Assembly: GCA_947502765.1 (NCBI GenBank)
Contig: CANNBA010000006.1
Span: 46,368-110,367 of the forward strand
Direction of reading: 5' to 3'
Source: BACL11 sp945865535
GTDB lineage: Bacteria > Bacteroidota > Bacteroidia > Flavobacteriales > BACL11
Length of the DNA stretch: 64,000 bases
The translations under genes were made by a program, and so were the position numbers. The notes beneath the pieces were generated by a model, which saw only the letters and a program-made list of their open reading frames with translations, ran no database searches and was not told the DNA's origin. Positions 25,315-33,721 of this stretch are shown piece by piece; the first letter of the stretch is position 1, and every line of letters begins with the position of its first letter.

Positions 25315-26709
25315 ATGAAATATAGAATTGAAAAAGATACTATGGGGGAAGTAAAAGTTCCTGCAGATAAATACTGGGGAGCACAAACCCAGAGAAGTAG
25401 AAATAACTTCAAAATAGGTTGTGAAGCAAGTATGCCTATAGAAATCATTTATGGTTTCGCTTATTTAAAAAAGGCAGCAGCTCATACTAATTGTGAGTTA
25501 GGAGTTCTTTCATCAGAAAAAAGAGATCTAATCTCACAAGTTTGTGATGAAATATTAGCAGGGAAACATGATGACCAATTTCCTTTAGTTATTTGGCAAA
25601 CTGGTAGTGGTACCCAAAGTAATATGAATTTAAATGAAGTAATTGCTAGCAGAGCCCATGTAATTAATGGAGGGACTTTACAAGATGCTAAAAAAACAAT
25701 CCATCCAAATGATGATGTAAATAAATCACAAAGCTCTAACGATACTTTTCCAACAGGGATGCATATTGCAGCTTACAAAATGATAGTGGAAACAACAATT
25801 CCTGGAGTAACACAACTAAGAGATACTCTTGCTTCAAAATCAAAAAAATTTATGAATGTTGTAAAAATTGGGAGAACACATTTGATGGATGCTACCCCTT
25901 TAACTTTAGGGCAAGAATTTTCAGGATATGTTTCTCAATTAGATCACGGCTTAAAAGCATTAAAAAATACTTTAGCTCATCTATCAGAATTAGCTCTTGG
26001 AGGCACTGCAGTTGGCACAGGAATAAATACCCCTAAAGGATATGCTGAGTTAGTGGCAAAATATATTACTGACTTCACAGAACTTCCTTTTATTACGGCA
26101 GAAAACAAATTTGAAGCATTGGCTGCTCATGATGCAATTGTTGAAAGTCATGGAGCTTTAAAACAAGTAGCCGTTTCTTTAAATAAAATTGCTAATGACA
26201 TCCGAATGTTAGCCTCAGGACCAAGAAGTGGAATTGGAGAAATTTTTATTCCTGAAAACGAACCAGGCTCTTCTATTATGCCAGGCAAAGTAAACCCAAC
26301 ACAAGCTGAGGCAATGACTATGGTTTGCGCACAAGTTATTGGAAATGATGTTGCAATATCAGTTGGTGGTATGCAAGGGCATTATGAATTAAATGTGTTT
26401 AAGCCAGTAATGGCTGCCAACTTCTTACAATCAGCTAGATTAATTGGTGACGCTTGTATATCTTTTGATATAAATTGCGCTATCGGAATTGAACCAAATT
26501 ACGAGAACCTAAAAAAGAATTTAGACAATTCTTTAATGCTAGTTACTGCTCTAAACACCAAAATTGGTTATGAAAAAGCAGCCAAAATTGCTAAAACTGC
26601 TCACCAAAATGGAACAACCCTAAAAGAGGAGAGCATTAATTTAGGTTACCTCACTCTTGAAGAATTTGATACTTGGGTAAAACCAGAAGATATGTGTGGA
26701 AATCTTTAA
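25315..26709 (+). CDS. fumC: class II fumarate hydratase
   Basis: A 464-residue protein with the fumarase/aspartase signature GSSIMPGKVNPTQ at about 319-331. Further markers are WQTGSGTQSNMNLNEVIASR and NKSQSSNDTFPTGMHIA, which are the fumarase-type active-site regions (GSGTQSNMN distinguishes it from aspartase). It interconverts fumarate and malate in the TCA cycle, is iron-independent and tetrameric. It is monocistronic; downstream lies a gene-free stretch of nearly 400 bases. Confidence 0.97.
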   Translation: MKYRIEKDTMGEVKVPADKYWGAQTQRSRNNFKIGCEASMPIEIIYGFAYLKKAAAHTNCELGVLSSEKRDLISQVCDEILAGKHDDQFPLVIWQTGSGTQSNMNLNEVIASRAHVINGGTLQDAKKTIHPNDDVNKSQSSNDTFPTGMHIAAYKMIVETTIPGVTQLRDTLASKSKKFMNVVKIGRTHLMDATPLTLGQEFSGYVSQLDHGLKALKNTLAHLSELALGGTAVGTGINTPKGYAELVAKYITDFTELPFITAENKFEALAAHDAIVESHGALKQVAVSLNKIANDIRMLASGPRSGIGEIFIPENEPGSSIMPGKVNPTQAEAMTMVCAQVIGNDVAISVGGMQGHYELNVFKPVMAANFLQSARLIGDACISFDINCAIGIEPNYENLKKNLDNSLMLVTALNTKIGYEKAAKIAKTAHQNGTTLKEESINLGYLTLEEFDTWVKPEDMCGNL

Positions 26710-26772
26710 ACTTATTTAAACAAAAAAAAGGATACAAAAATTGCACCCTCTTTTTTAAATTAATTAAATGAT

Positions 26773-26986
26773 CTAGAAGTTCCAATAATACCCAACTCCT
26801 ATTGAGCCTTATCCAGTTCCGCTTAAGTACATATTATAATTAATTGATCTAATAATTATAGCCTACTTTAACAACAGGAGCACTGAGGAAGTTATCTGTA
26901 CTTATTCTTATACCCAATAAATATCTGAACCATCAACAGAATCTTCATTGCAAATATCTAAATGCAAACCAGCATTGATTAATAAA
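26773..26986 (-). pseudogene. decayed C-terminal remnant of an outer-membrane barrel protein
   Basis: The 393 bases between fumC and the next gene hold no intact frame. On the complement, consecutive short pieces in different frames read like the end of a beta-barrel: NAGLHLDICNEDSVDGSDIY, then after a frame change LGIRISTDNFLSAPVVKVGY ending at a stop, then GSIGVGYYWNF followed by TAG. The alternating aromatic/small pattern and the final Phe are typical of Bacteroidota outer-membrane proteins. At least two frameshifts or stops separate the pieces, so it is not translated as one protein. The parent family is unknown. Confidence 0.4.
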
Positions 26987-27033
26987 GAGCATTCTATTAT
27001 TTGTATAGAGCAAAATACCAACAAAATAAAAAT

Positions 27034-27059
27034 CGAGACATAGTTCTCGCTCTTTTTTT
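27034..27059. terminator. short terminator-like hairpin with T-runs on both strands
   Basis: CGAGA, loop CATAGT, TCTCG, then CTC and seven T on the plus strand. The complement has the same stem followed by ATTTTTATTTTG. It lies 44 bases past the stop codon of the Lys/Ala-rich gene (27103, complement) and would terminate that operon. The stem is only 5 bp. Confidence 0.5.
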
Positions 27060-27102
27060 ATAGAATATTTCTATAAAAAATAGCTATTTTATCAAAGCCA
27101 TC

Positions 27103-28107
27103 TTACTTCTTGTTCTTCTCCGCAGCTTTCTTATCTTCTTTTGCCTTCTTCTCCGCAGCTTTCTTATCTTCTTTTGCCTTCTTCTCCGCTGCTTTCTTAT
27201 CTAAACTCTTCTGTTTCTCAATAGCTTTCCTAACATCAGATCGGTCATTACTTAATTTACCCTTTTTCTTCAAATCTTTTTCTACCAAAATTTGATTAGT
27301 TAATTCCTTCTCTGATGCCATAAGGATTAAAAGCTTTGAAGATTCGCTAATTTTAGATGTTTCTGGTTTAGCTGATTTTGCTTCTTCTAAATCAGTAGGC
27401 TTATTTACTGTAACTGAAGTTTGTATTGTAGCAGTTGATTCTTCCTTTTTAACTTTTGTTGCTTCTGCTTTTGCTTTTACTTCTGCTGCTGCCTTTTCTT
27501 CTTCTTTTGCTTTTGCTGCTGCCTTTGCTTCTGCTTTAGCTTCTGCTTTAGCTTCTGCTGCTGCTTTTGATTCTGCTTTTGCTACAGCTTTATCTGATTC
27601 AGTTTTTTCTTTAGCTATTTCTACTAAATCAGTTTTTGAATCTGGTGCAATCAGAACTCTACAATCCTTACAATCAATATTCTTGTTATGCATTAACATT
27701 GTATTCTCCCATTTATATGCTTCTTTTGCGCTCTGCTTGCCTGATTCAGTATAATATGAGGTTAATGTTCTATTAGAGTCAAAAATCATAAATAATGAAG
27801 AAGGTTTATCGTAATACACCTCTCCCTGATTCATATTAGACTGATAATATATTTGAGCTACATTATTTCTAATATACTTATGCTTGTAACGATACTCTAA
27901 AATTAACTCTCCATTTTCTAAGTTCTGGTAAATATCAAATGGCTCAATTCCTAATTCTGAATTAACTTGAGCAGGAGTCATTCCTAACTCAATATTATAT
28001 ATCTTCTCAATAGTTGTAAAATATTCAATACTAATTTTATCTTGAGCAGATAAACTCATAGATAATAAAAGAATACCTGTAATTATAAAGTTTTTATTTT
28101 TTTTCAT
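27103..28107 (-). CDS. secreted/periplasmic Lys-Ala-Glu-rich protein with a BamE-like domain
   Basis: A 334-residue protein of no named family. Visible parts: signal peptide (MKKNKNFIITGILLLSMSLS then AQ); residues about 30-145 contain a small domain with YNIELGMTPAQVNSELG, which resembles the GMT-x-QV motif of BamE/SmpA-like folds; and residues about 170-220 are an Ala/Lys/Glu helix of repeated KAEAKAE type. A short segment KLLILMASEKELTNQILVEK follows, and the C-terminus is three near-identical 11-residue units DKKAAEKKAKE. The composition recalls TolA-like spacers. It lies 6 bases after a paralogous, interrupted lipoprotein gene and is probably co-transcribed with it. Confidence 0.75.
   Translation of the reverse strand: MKKNKNFIITGILLLSMSLSAQDKISIEYFTTIEKIYNIELGMTPAQVNSELGIEPFDIYQNLENGELILEYRYKHKYIRNNVAQIYYQSNMNQGEVYYDKPSSLFMIFDSNRTLTSYYTESGKQSAKEAYKWENTMLMHNKNIDCKDCRVLIAPDSKTDLVEIAKEKTESDKAVAKAESKAAAEAKAEAKAEAKAAAKAKEEEKAAAEVKAKAEATKVKKEESTATIQTSVTVNKPTDLEEAKSAKPETSKISESSKLLILMASEKELTNQILVEKDLKKKGKLSNDRSDVRKAIEKQKSLDKKAAEKKAKEDKKAAEKKAKEDKKAAEKNKK
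27112..27210 (-). repeat. 33-bp tandem repeat, three copies
   Basis: Three consecutive 33-base units (27112-27144, 27145-27177, 27178-27210); the first two differ at a single base, the third has diverged at its end. They encode the 11-residue units DKKAAEKKAKE at the C-terminus of the Lys/Ala-rich protein. Being in frame, copy-number change would alter tail length without breaking the gene. Confidence 0.85.
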
Positions 28108-28113
28108 TTTTTC

Positions 28114-29349
28114 TTATTTATCGTTAATTTCAATAGTCCCTGAAGTTCCTACTTTTAACTCTATACCTATCTTACCTTTTAAGTCTAGAACGTCACATAA
28201 AGTACAATCTTTTGCTTCTTTATTATTATTTTCTTTTTCAATCTTTCTTTCCATTTTAATGCATGGCTCTCCTATACACAAAGTTGAAGAATAATTAGAA
28301 TTTACAACATAGTAGTACTTTTCTGTATCACAAGGACAGTATGAACAAGTATTATCTTCTTCAGTTGCTTTTGAGTTATAATTCCAAGCCAGTTTATCTG
28401 TACATCCTTTAATTACAACTGGTAACGATGGGTCAGGAATACATTGTGGCTCACAATTTCTTATTGGGTCATAGCTAGCATTTAAAATTTCTCCACACGG
28501 GCAATATTTACAAAGAGTTCTGTCATCAATATCAGCATCAGCATTGTAATTTTTTGCTTCTGAATCAATACATCCTGTTATTAATGGTTTTTCACTATAG
28601 GAACATGTCCCTGATTCTTGTGTTGCCTGAGGATTGAAATTATTAGCCTTTCCCTTATGCCAAGATGGCCTTCCTTGATATTTTGGATCAGTTCCATCAT
28701 CCATGCACCCAGTACAAACAAGATAATTCTCTTGAGTTTTACAAGATATTGAATTTTCTATGCAAAGAATGTCACGTGCTTTATATTTTGTATTATCATT
28801 AATTATATTCTCAAGTTTACCATCTCTATAATATAGAAGAACTTGTTTATTTGCATCATCAGATGATTCAAACTTTGCTATTCCTCACTTTAACGCAAAT
28901 TCTGTATATATATCTTTTGCATTTATTTCTTGCATTAGTTTTCTATAATAGTGTTCATGAATTTCACAATTATCTTTTTGGTGATATATCTCATATGGAT
29001 AACTAGATAAAATAGCCCTCACCTGATCCTTGGTAAGTCCTTTTTGCAATTTAGCAAGAGCTGATACACTGACAAAAGTTTTTATAATTTTTTTATCATA
29101 TGTACAGTTTCCGTTATCCTTTGTTGCACTTTTCTGATAGTTTATAGCTTCTTTATCCATACAGCCTAAGACTACAGGAGGGTATGTACAGCAAGAGTAA
29201 TCTTTACCTCCTTTAACTTTCTTACAGTCATATTTAGCATCAGGATCATAATTAAGCCCTACATTATCCAAACAAGCAGGAGTTCCACAGCTATAAAAGA
29301 CACTCATAACTATAATTAAGCGAATTGAGGAATAAAATACTTTTTTCAT
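28114..29349 (-). pseudogene. Cys-repeat lipoprotein gene interrupted by an in-frame TGA
   Basis: One reading frame of 412 codons runs from the ATG at 29349 to TAA at 28114, broken only by TGA at 28885-28887. The N-terminal part has a lipoprotein signal (MKKVFYSSIRLIIVMSVFYSCG, Cys21), a repeat GCMDKEAINYQKSATKDNGN, and a BamE-like segment KGLTKDQVRAILSSYPYEIY related to the domain in the gene downstream. After the stop the frame continues with DANKQVLLYYRDGKLENII and more Cys repeats: GCIDSEAKNYNADADIDD and GCTDKLAWNYNSKATEED, the GC-x-D-x2-A-x-NY type common in Bacteroidota secreted proteins. Either the gene is disabled, or the stop is leaky, or the two halves are translated separately. Nothing suggests general recoding of TGA. 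Confidence 0.7.
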
Positions 29350-29387
29350 ATTATTAATATTAATTATTTTTATTTTAGAGAAAAACT

Positions 29388-29519
29388 CTATTCAGGAGAA
29401 TCTTCTTTAGCTGCTTTTTCTTTAGCTGCTTTTTCTTTATCTGCGATAGCTTGAGCTTTCAAATCAGATGTTAATCTTGTTTGTTCCATTTTCCCTTTTT
29501 TTTTGTAGGTGCAATACAT
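29388..29519 (-). pseudogene. 43-codon duplicated 3' end of the Lys/Ala-rich gene family
   Basis: On the complement an ATG at 29519 opens 43 codons: MYCTYKKKGKMEQTRLTSDL, then KAQAIADKEKAAKEKAAKED and SPE. It aligns with the C-terminal part of the 334-residue protein (KKKGKLSNDRSDVRKAIEKQ, then KSLDKKAAEKKAKED), sharing KKKGK and the Lys/Ala/Glu end. A stop codon lies just upstream, so no N-terminal domain is attached. It looks like the remaining end of a former paralogue rather than a functional gene, though a small protein is possible. Internal 15-base repeats encode AAKEK. Confidence 0.45.
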
Positions 29520-29648
29520 AAACTTAATTTAAAAAAGAGCCCATATTCCAAAAAAAAATTCTTATCTAGTTTTTATAGAAAAAATGTTACGGATATAGAT
29601 TTTAGAGTGTCTGTTATAAACAAATTTTTGTTAATTTCTTTGTTTGGT

Positions 29649-30731
29649 TTATGACAAATTAATTTTTAGGTCCGCAACAAATTGTTTTATTTGTTGTTCA
29701 TTTTCTTTTTTGCAGATAAGTAAAGTTCCTTCATTTTCTACAACTATATAACCATTCATCCCCTGCATTACAACTACCTTATCATTTGGAACTTTAATAA
29801 TGTTATCCGTTGAATCATAAAGCATCACTTTGTTTCCTTGCACCGCATTTCTATTCTCATCAAGATCAAGATGCGCATACAAAGACCCCCAAGTGCCTAA
29901 ATCGCTCCACCCAAGATCTGTAGGATAAACATATACATTTTCTGATTTTTCCATGATTCCATAATCAAGAGATATATTTTTACAGCCAGGAAAAACTCTA
30001 TCAATAAATTCCGTTTCTTTACTGGTATTATAAAATTGTTTGCCTTGTTCAAAAACATCATACATATCACGCAATTGTTTGCGAAAAGCTAATGTTATGG
30101 ATTTAGCACTCCAAACAAACATCCCAGAATTCCATAAAAAATCGCCACTATCTAAAAAATTAAGAGCCAACTCCTGATTTGGTTTCTCAGTAAAAGTTTT
30201 AACCTTTCTTATTCTTTGGTGATTGTCTAATTTCTCAGGTGTAAATTGAATATACCCATAGCCTGTATCGGGCCTTGAAGGAGTGATCCCAAGAGTTAAT
30301 AAAATATCATTCTTAGCAACTACTTCCAAACAATCATTAGCCACTCTTACAAATTCATCTTCTTTAAGAATTATATGATCAGATGCGGCAATGATCATAT
30401 TGGCATTCTCATTCATACTCTGAATTTTAAAAGCGGCATACGCAACACAAGGAGCAGTATTTCTCATAGCGGGTTCGCAAAGAATATTACTTTCAATGAC
30501 ATTTGGCAATTGTTCTAAACACAGGTCTTTATAATTTTTATTGGTTACAATTAATATGTTTTCTTTAGGGCAAACTCTTTGTAAACGATTAAATGTTTGC
30601 TGAATTAGAGTTTCTCCTGTACCTAATATATCTAGAAATTGTTTGGGGAAAGTAACTTTGCTCATGGGCCAAAACCTTGAGCCTATTCCTCCTGCCATTA
30701 TTACGGCATAATTATTTTTATTCATCTTCAA
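29649..30731 (-). CDS. manC: mannose-1-phosphate guanylyltransferase
   Basis: A 360-residue nucleotidyltransferase. The N-terminal AVIMAGGIGSRFWPMSKVTF followed by PKQFLDI is the GDP-mannose pyrophosphorylase signature, and FTEKPNQELALNFLDSG is the sugar-phosphate contact region. It lacks the C-terminal phosphomannose isomerase domain found in longer bifunctional enzymes. It makes GDP-mannose from mannose-1-phosphate and GTP for surface polysaccharides or fucose derivatives. An alternative start lies two codons in (30725). The next gene, SprT-like, is 53 bases upstream on the same strand. Confidence 0.93.
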   Translation of the reverse strand: MKMNKNNYAVIMAGGIGSRFWPMSKVTFPKQFLDILGTGETLIQQTFNRLQRVCPKENILIVTNKNYKDLCLEQLPNVIESNILCEPAMRNTAPCVAYAAFKIQSMNENANMIIAASDHIILKEDEFVRVANDCLEVVAKNDILLTLGITPSRPDTGYGYIQFTPEKLDNHQRIRKVKTFTEKPNQELALNFLDSGDFLWNSGMFVWSAKSITLAFRKQLRDMYDVFEQGKQFYNTSKETEFIDRVFPGCKNISLDYGIMEKSENVYVYPTDLGWSDLGTWGSLYAHLDLDENRNAVQGNKVMLYDSTDNIIKVPNDKVVVMQGMNGYIVVENEGTLLICKKENEQQIKQFVADLKINLS

Positions 30732-30784
30732 CTATCTTTCTCAAAAAAAATTGGCCGCTAAAATACAATAATTAAAACTATAAT

Positions 30785-31372
30785 TTATTGCCCCTTAATG
30801 ACTTCCGCAAAAGAATGAAATAAATAGGTCTTATTTGTTTTGTGCTCGATACATTTATATCTTTTTCTGATTTTTTCACCTTTGACAAAGATTTTTCCAT
30901 TAGCAATTTTAAACGAATCTCCAACTGCTAAATCTGATATAGTAACAGATGGTAATTGATCGTATTTTTTTAATACTCTAACCAATTCCAAATCGGCAAA
31001 AGTGGATGCTTTTGGACTTATCATATGACGGCTTAATACTTTTAATATATCATCTGGAAAATAATCAGGAGTTAGAAAATTAAGCATTAAGGATTTAAAT
31101 GTTAATTGCCAACTTTTAGCATGTGGTTTTAGCCTGTTTTGATATTTCTTAAAAACAAAAGCATGCGCTAACTCGTGAGTTAATGTAATCAAAAATGAAT
31201 ACTTATTCAAATTATTATTTACCGTAATACTCATCTGATTGCTTCTAACTTTAAAATCTCCCAATTTGGTTTTTCTTGGAGCTAAAATTTTAACAGTCAC
31301 CTTGAGCTCATCAACCCAACATTGCAATAATTTATTGCTTTTTTCAGGTACAAATGAATAAAAAATACTCAT
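30785..31372 (-). CDS. SprT-like zinc metalloprotease-fold protein
   Basis: A 195-residue protein with HELAH at 66-70 (LITLTHELAHAFVFKKYQ), the HExxH zinc site of the SprT family, and a downstream KPHAKSWQLTFKSLM where the third ligand would lie. The C-terminal half contains a small domain (FKIANGKIFVKGEKIRKRYK) typical of Bacteroidota SprT-like proteins. By analogy with SPRTN it could act on DNA-protein crosslinks, but bacterial SprT function is not established. Its start overlaps the feoB stop by one base. Confidence 0.83.
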   Translation of the reverse strand: MSIFYSFVPEKSNKLLQCWVDELKVTVKILAPRKTKLGDFKVRSNQMSITVNNNLNKYSFLITLTHELAHAFVFKKYQNRLKPHAKSWQLTFKSLMLNFLTPDYFPDDILKVLSRHMISPKASTFADLELVRVLKKYDQLPSVTISDLAVGDSFKIANGKIFVKGEKIRKRYKCIEHKTNKTYLFHSFAEVIKGQ

Positions 31373-33450
31373 TAACTAAGTAATTGAAATGCCAAAAGAC
31401 TAGATAAGTAAGCCATTACGCCCATATATAAAAACTGAATTACAGGCCATTTCCAATGTTTGGTCTCACGATAAACAATGGCGACTGTACTCATGCACTG
31501 CATGGCAAATGCGTAAAAAAGCATCAATGAAATACCTACTGCTGGTGTGAAAAATGCTTTTCCGGTTTCTGGATTTTTTAAATCTGCAAGTCGTGTTTGA
31601 ATGGATTGAATGTCATTATCTCCTACACTATATATAGTTGACATAGTACCAACAAAAACCTCACGAGCTGCAAAAGAAGTAATTAATGAAATGCCTATTT
31701 TCCAGTCAAAACCTAGTGGCTTTATAGCTGGCTCAATTACTTTACCAATAATTCCTGCATAAGAAGCTTCTAATTTATCAGCGGCAATATGAGTTTCTGA
31801 ATCTGCTTTACCAGCCCATTCTTGTTCAATTTTTTCAAATTTATCTCCTGGAGCAAATGAGGATAAAAACCATAATACTATGGATATTGCAATAATAATT
31901 TTACCGGCATCAAACAAAAAAACTTTTACTTTTTCAACAATAGTGTAAGCAACCGTTTTCCAATCTGGAATTTTATAAGAAGGCAGCTCCATTATATAGT
32001 AAGATCGTTCTTGTGATTTAATAATAAATTTCAATAGAAAAGCTATTGCTATTGCCGCCACAAATCCAATCAGATAAAAAGCCATCATAACCAGGCCTTG
32101 TAAGTTAAATCCAAAATAATCTTCAGAGGGTATAATAAGTGCAATAATTAAGGTGTAAACGGGCAAACGAGCTGAACAACTCATAAGTGGAGTTACCATT
32201 ATTGTTATAATTCTTTCCTTCCATGATGAAATAGTACGAGCCGACATAATAGCCGGAACCGCACAAGCTGCTCCACTAAGTAGTGGAATAATTGATCTTC
32301 CATTAAGTCCAACTCCTCTTAGTAATTTATCAGTAATAAAACTCACACGGGCCATATAACCAGTATCTTCCAAAAAGGCAACAAAAGCAAACAAGAAAGC
32401 AATTTGAGGAACAAAAATTAAAATTCCTCCAAGCCCAGCAAGAATGCCATTTACAATTAAATCATTTAATAGCCCTTGAGGCAAAGCATTTGCTGTGAAC
32501 TTTTGCAAATCAACAAAGAGACCATCAATCAGCTCCATTGGGTAGGCCGACCAAGAAAAAACTGCTTGAAAAAGTAAAAATAACACTCCTAAAAAAACTA
32601 CATACCCCCAAAAAGGATGTATTAAAATATCATCAATCTTTTTAGTAAACATATATTTTCCAATAGGCTTTCCTTGTTTTACTGTGGCTTTAATGACTTT
32701 ATCAATCTGAGCGTATCGATTGACAGTTTCTTTAGCTTGTGCTCTTTCAGGAATAATTTCTTCTTTTTTACAAAGTTGATTTAATGCACATCTATTATTT
32801 GTCTCTCCACTTAACTTTTGCTTACAAAGAGCCATAAATGAGGCATAATCATTTTCTATTCCTCTAATTTTGTTGGCTTGCTCAATTACCCCTTTGAATA
32901 ATTTTGTGATTTCTAGAAATGGAAAATTTGGCTTTTTTTCAATTGAATGAATGATTGTTTTTTTCAAAGTATCAAGTCCTTTTCCTTTTCGGGCATTTAT
33001 TGCAACAACAGCAATTCCTAGCTCTTGCGAGAGTAAATTTACATCAACAATTATTCCTTTTTTAGTGGCAATATCAACCATATTAAGAGCCAATACAACC
33101 TCCATATTCAAATCAATAATTTGAGTAAGCAAAAAGATGGATCGTCTTAAATTGGAAGCATCAGCAACAACTACCGTGATATCCGGATAATCTATATTCT
33201 CATTATTGCACAATACTTGTTGTGCCACTTCCTCATCCATTGATTTTGGAAATAAGGAGTAAGTCCCTGGTAAATCAATAACTTCTGCTTTAAACTCTTC
33301 TGATAAGTTTGCTTTTCCACTTTTTTTCTCAACAGTAATGCCTGGATAATTTCCAACTTTTTGCTTAAGCCCTGTGAGTGCATTAAAAAGAGTTGTTTTT
33401 CCGGAATTAGGATTTCCAGCAAGTGCTATTTTAATTGACTTTTTACTCAT
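31372..33450 (-). CDS. feoB: ferrous iron transport protein B
   Basis: A 692-residue protein. The N-terminal G domain has G1 GNPNSGKTT at 12-20, DLPGTYSL (G3) and ALNMVDIA (G4, NxxD). A helical GDI-like spacer follows, then the membrane domain with two Gate motifs containing cysteines (SGAACAVPAIMSARTI and MSCSARLPVYTLII). It imports Fe(II) across the inner membrane. It overlaps feoA by 8 bases, the standard feoAB arrangement, and ends one base into the SprT-like gene. Confidence 0.96.
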   Translation of the reverse strand: MSKKSIKIALAGNPNSGKTTLFNALTGLKQKVGNYPGITVEKKSGKANLSEEFKAEVIDLPGTYSLFPKSMDEEVAQQVLCNNENIDYPDITVVVADASNLRRSIFLLTQIIDLNMEVVLALNMVDIATKKGIIVDVNLLSQELGIAVVAINARKGKGLDTLKKTIIHSIEKKPNFPFLEITKLFKGVIEQANKIRGIENDYASFMALCKQKLSGETNNRCALNQLCKKEEIIPERAQAKETVNRYAQIDKVIKATVKQGKPIGKYMFTKKIDDILIHPFWGYVVFLGVLFLLFQAVFSWSAYPMELIDGLFVDLQKFTANALPQGLLNDLIVNGILAGLGGILIFVPQIAFLFAFVAFLEDTGYMARVSFITDKLLRGVGLNGRSIIPLLSGAACAVPAIMSARTISSWKERIITIMVTPLMSCSARLPVYTLIIALIIPSEDYFGFNLQGLVMMAFYLIGFVAAIAIAFLLKFIIKSQERSYYIMELPSYKIPDWKTVAYTIVEKVKVFLFDAGKIIIAISIVLWFLSSFAPGDKFEKIEQEWAGKADSETHIAADKLEASYAGIIGKVIEPAIKPLGFDWKIGISLITSFAAREVFVGTMSTIYSVGDNDIQSIQTRLADLKNPETGKAFFTPAVGISLMLFYAFAMQCMSTVAIVYRETKHWKWPVIQFLYMGVMAYLSSLLAFQLLS

Positions 33451-33676
33451 TTACCAGTAACTTAACAGCAATACTTCTTGCATCTTCTTTTCTGATACTT
33501 AATATATAAGAGGAAATGAGTATTGCAATAGGTCCTCCAAAAGGAGCTTTGCGAACCACTTCAAATTGTTCGCCAGGAGTACAGCCCATTTCTAACAATT
33601 TCTGTTCCAAACTATTATCATAAATTTGAACCATTTCTCCTTTTGAACCAATAGATAATTCCGCTAAATTTTGCAT
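33443..33676 (-). CDS. feoA: ferrous iron transport protein A
   Basis: From the ATG at 33676 a 77-residue SH3-like FeoA (MQNLAELSIGSKGEMVQIYD, then LEMGCTPGEQFEVVRKAPFG). A TTG two codons upstream could also start translation, but it lies inside the TATATTTG promoter box, which argues for the ATG. FeoA binds the FeoB G domain and is needed for ferrous iron uptake. The promoter box ends 4 bases before the ATG, implying a leaderless feoAB message. feoC is absent. Confidence 0.92.
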   Translation of the reverse strand: MQNLAELSIGSKGEMVQIYDNSLEQKLLEMGCTPGEQFEVVRKAPFGGPIAILISSYILSIRKEDARSIAVKLLVNE

Positions 33677-33679
33677 GTG

Positions 33680-33687
33680 CAAATATA
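33680..33687 (-). promoter_or_regulatory. TAnnTTTG promoter box abutting feoA
   Basis: The complement reads TATATTTG, a perfect match; its G (33680) is 4 bases before the A of the feoA ATG (33676). No Fur-box-like palindrome is obvious beside it. Confidence 0.6.
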
Positions 33688-33721
33688 GCTATTTAGAATA
33701 AATCTAAAGTAAGCTAGCTAT

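Noticed and set aside
26722..26757. Terminator directly after fumC (A-run, GG, then CCCTC and T-run)
   Set aside because: The halves do not pair well (mismatches at the base of the loop); a convincing hairpin is not formed.
27110..27295. Plus-strand frame of repeated FFSAAFLSSFA units
   Set aside because: It is the antisense reading of the Lys/Ala 33-bp repeats; the minus-strand gene has a signal peptide and normal codon sense.
28114..28704. A separate 196-residue gene starting at the Met at 28704
   Set aside because: The frame is continuous upstream to the TGA at 28885 and further to the lipoprotein signal at 29349; the Met is internal and lies in the middle of a Cys repeat.
28885..28887. 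TGA as selenocysteine or a recoded sense codon
   Set aside because: No SECIS-like hairpin is evident right after the TGA, the site is not a Cys-replacing active site, and other genes terminate normally under the standard code.
29590..29645. AT-only hairpin downstream of manC as a terminator
   Set aside because: The stem is short and made of A-T pairs with no GC core and no clear T-run, so it cannot be told from the AT-rich background.
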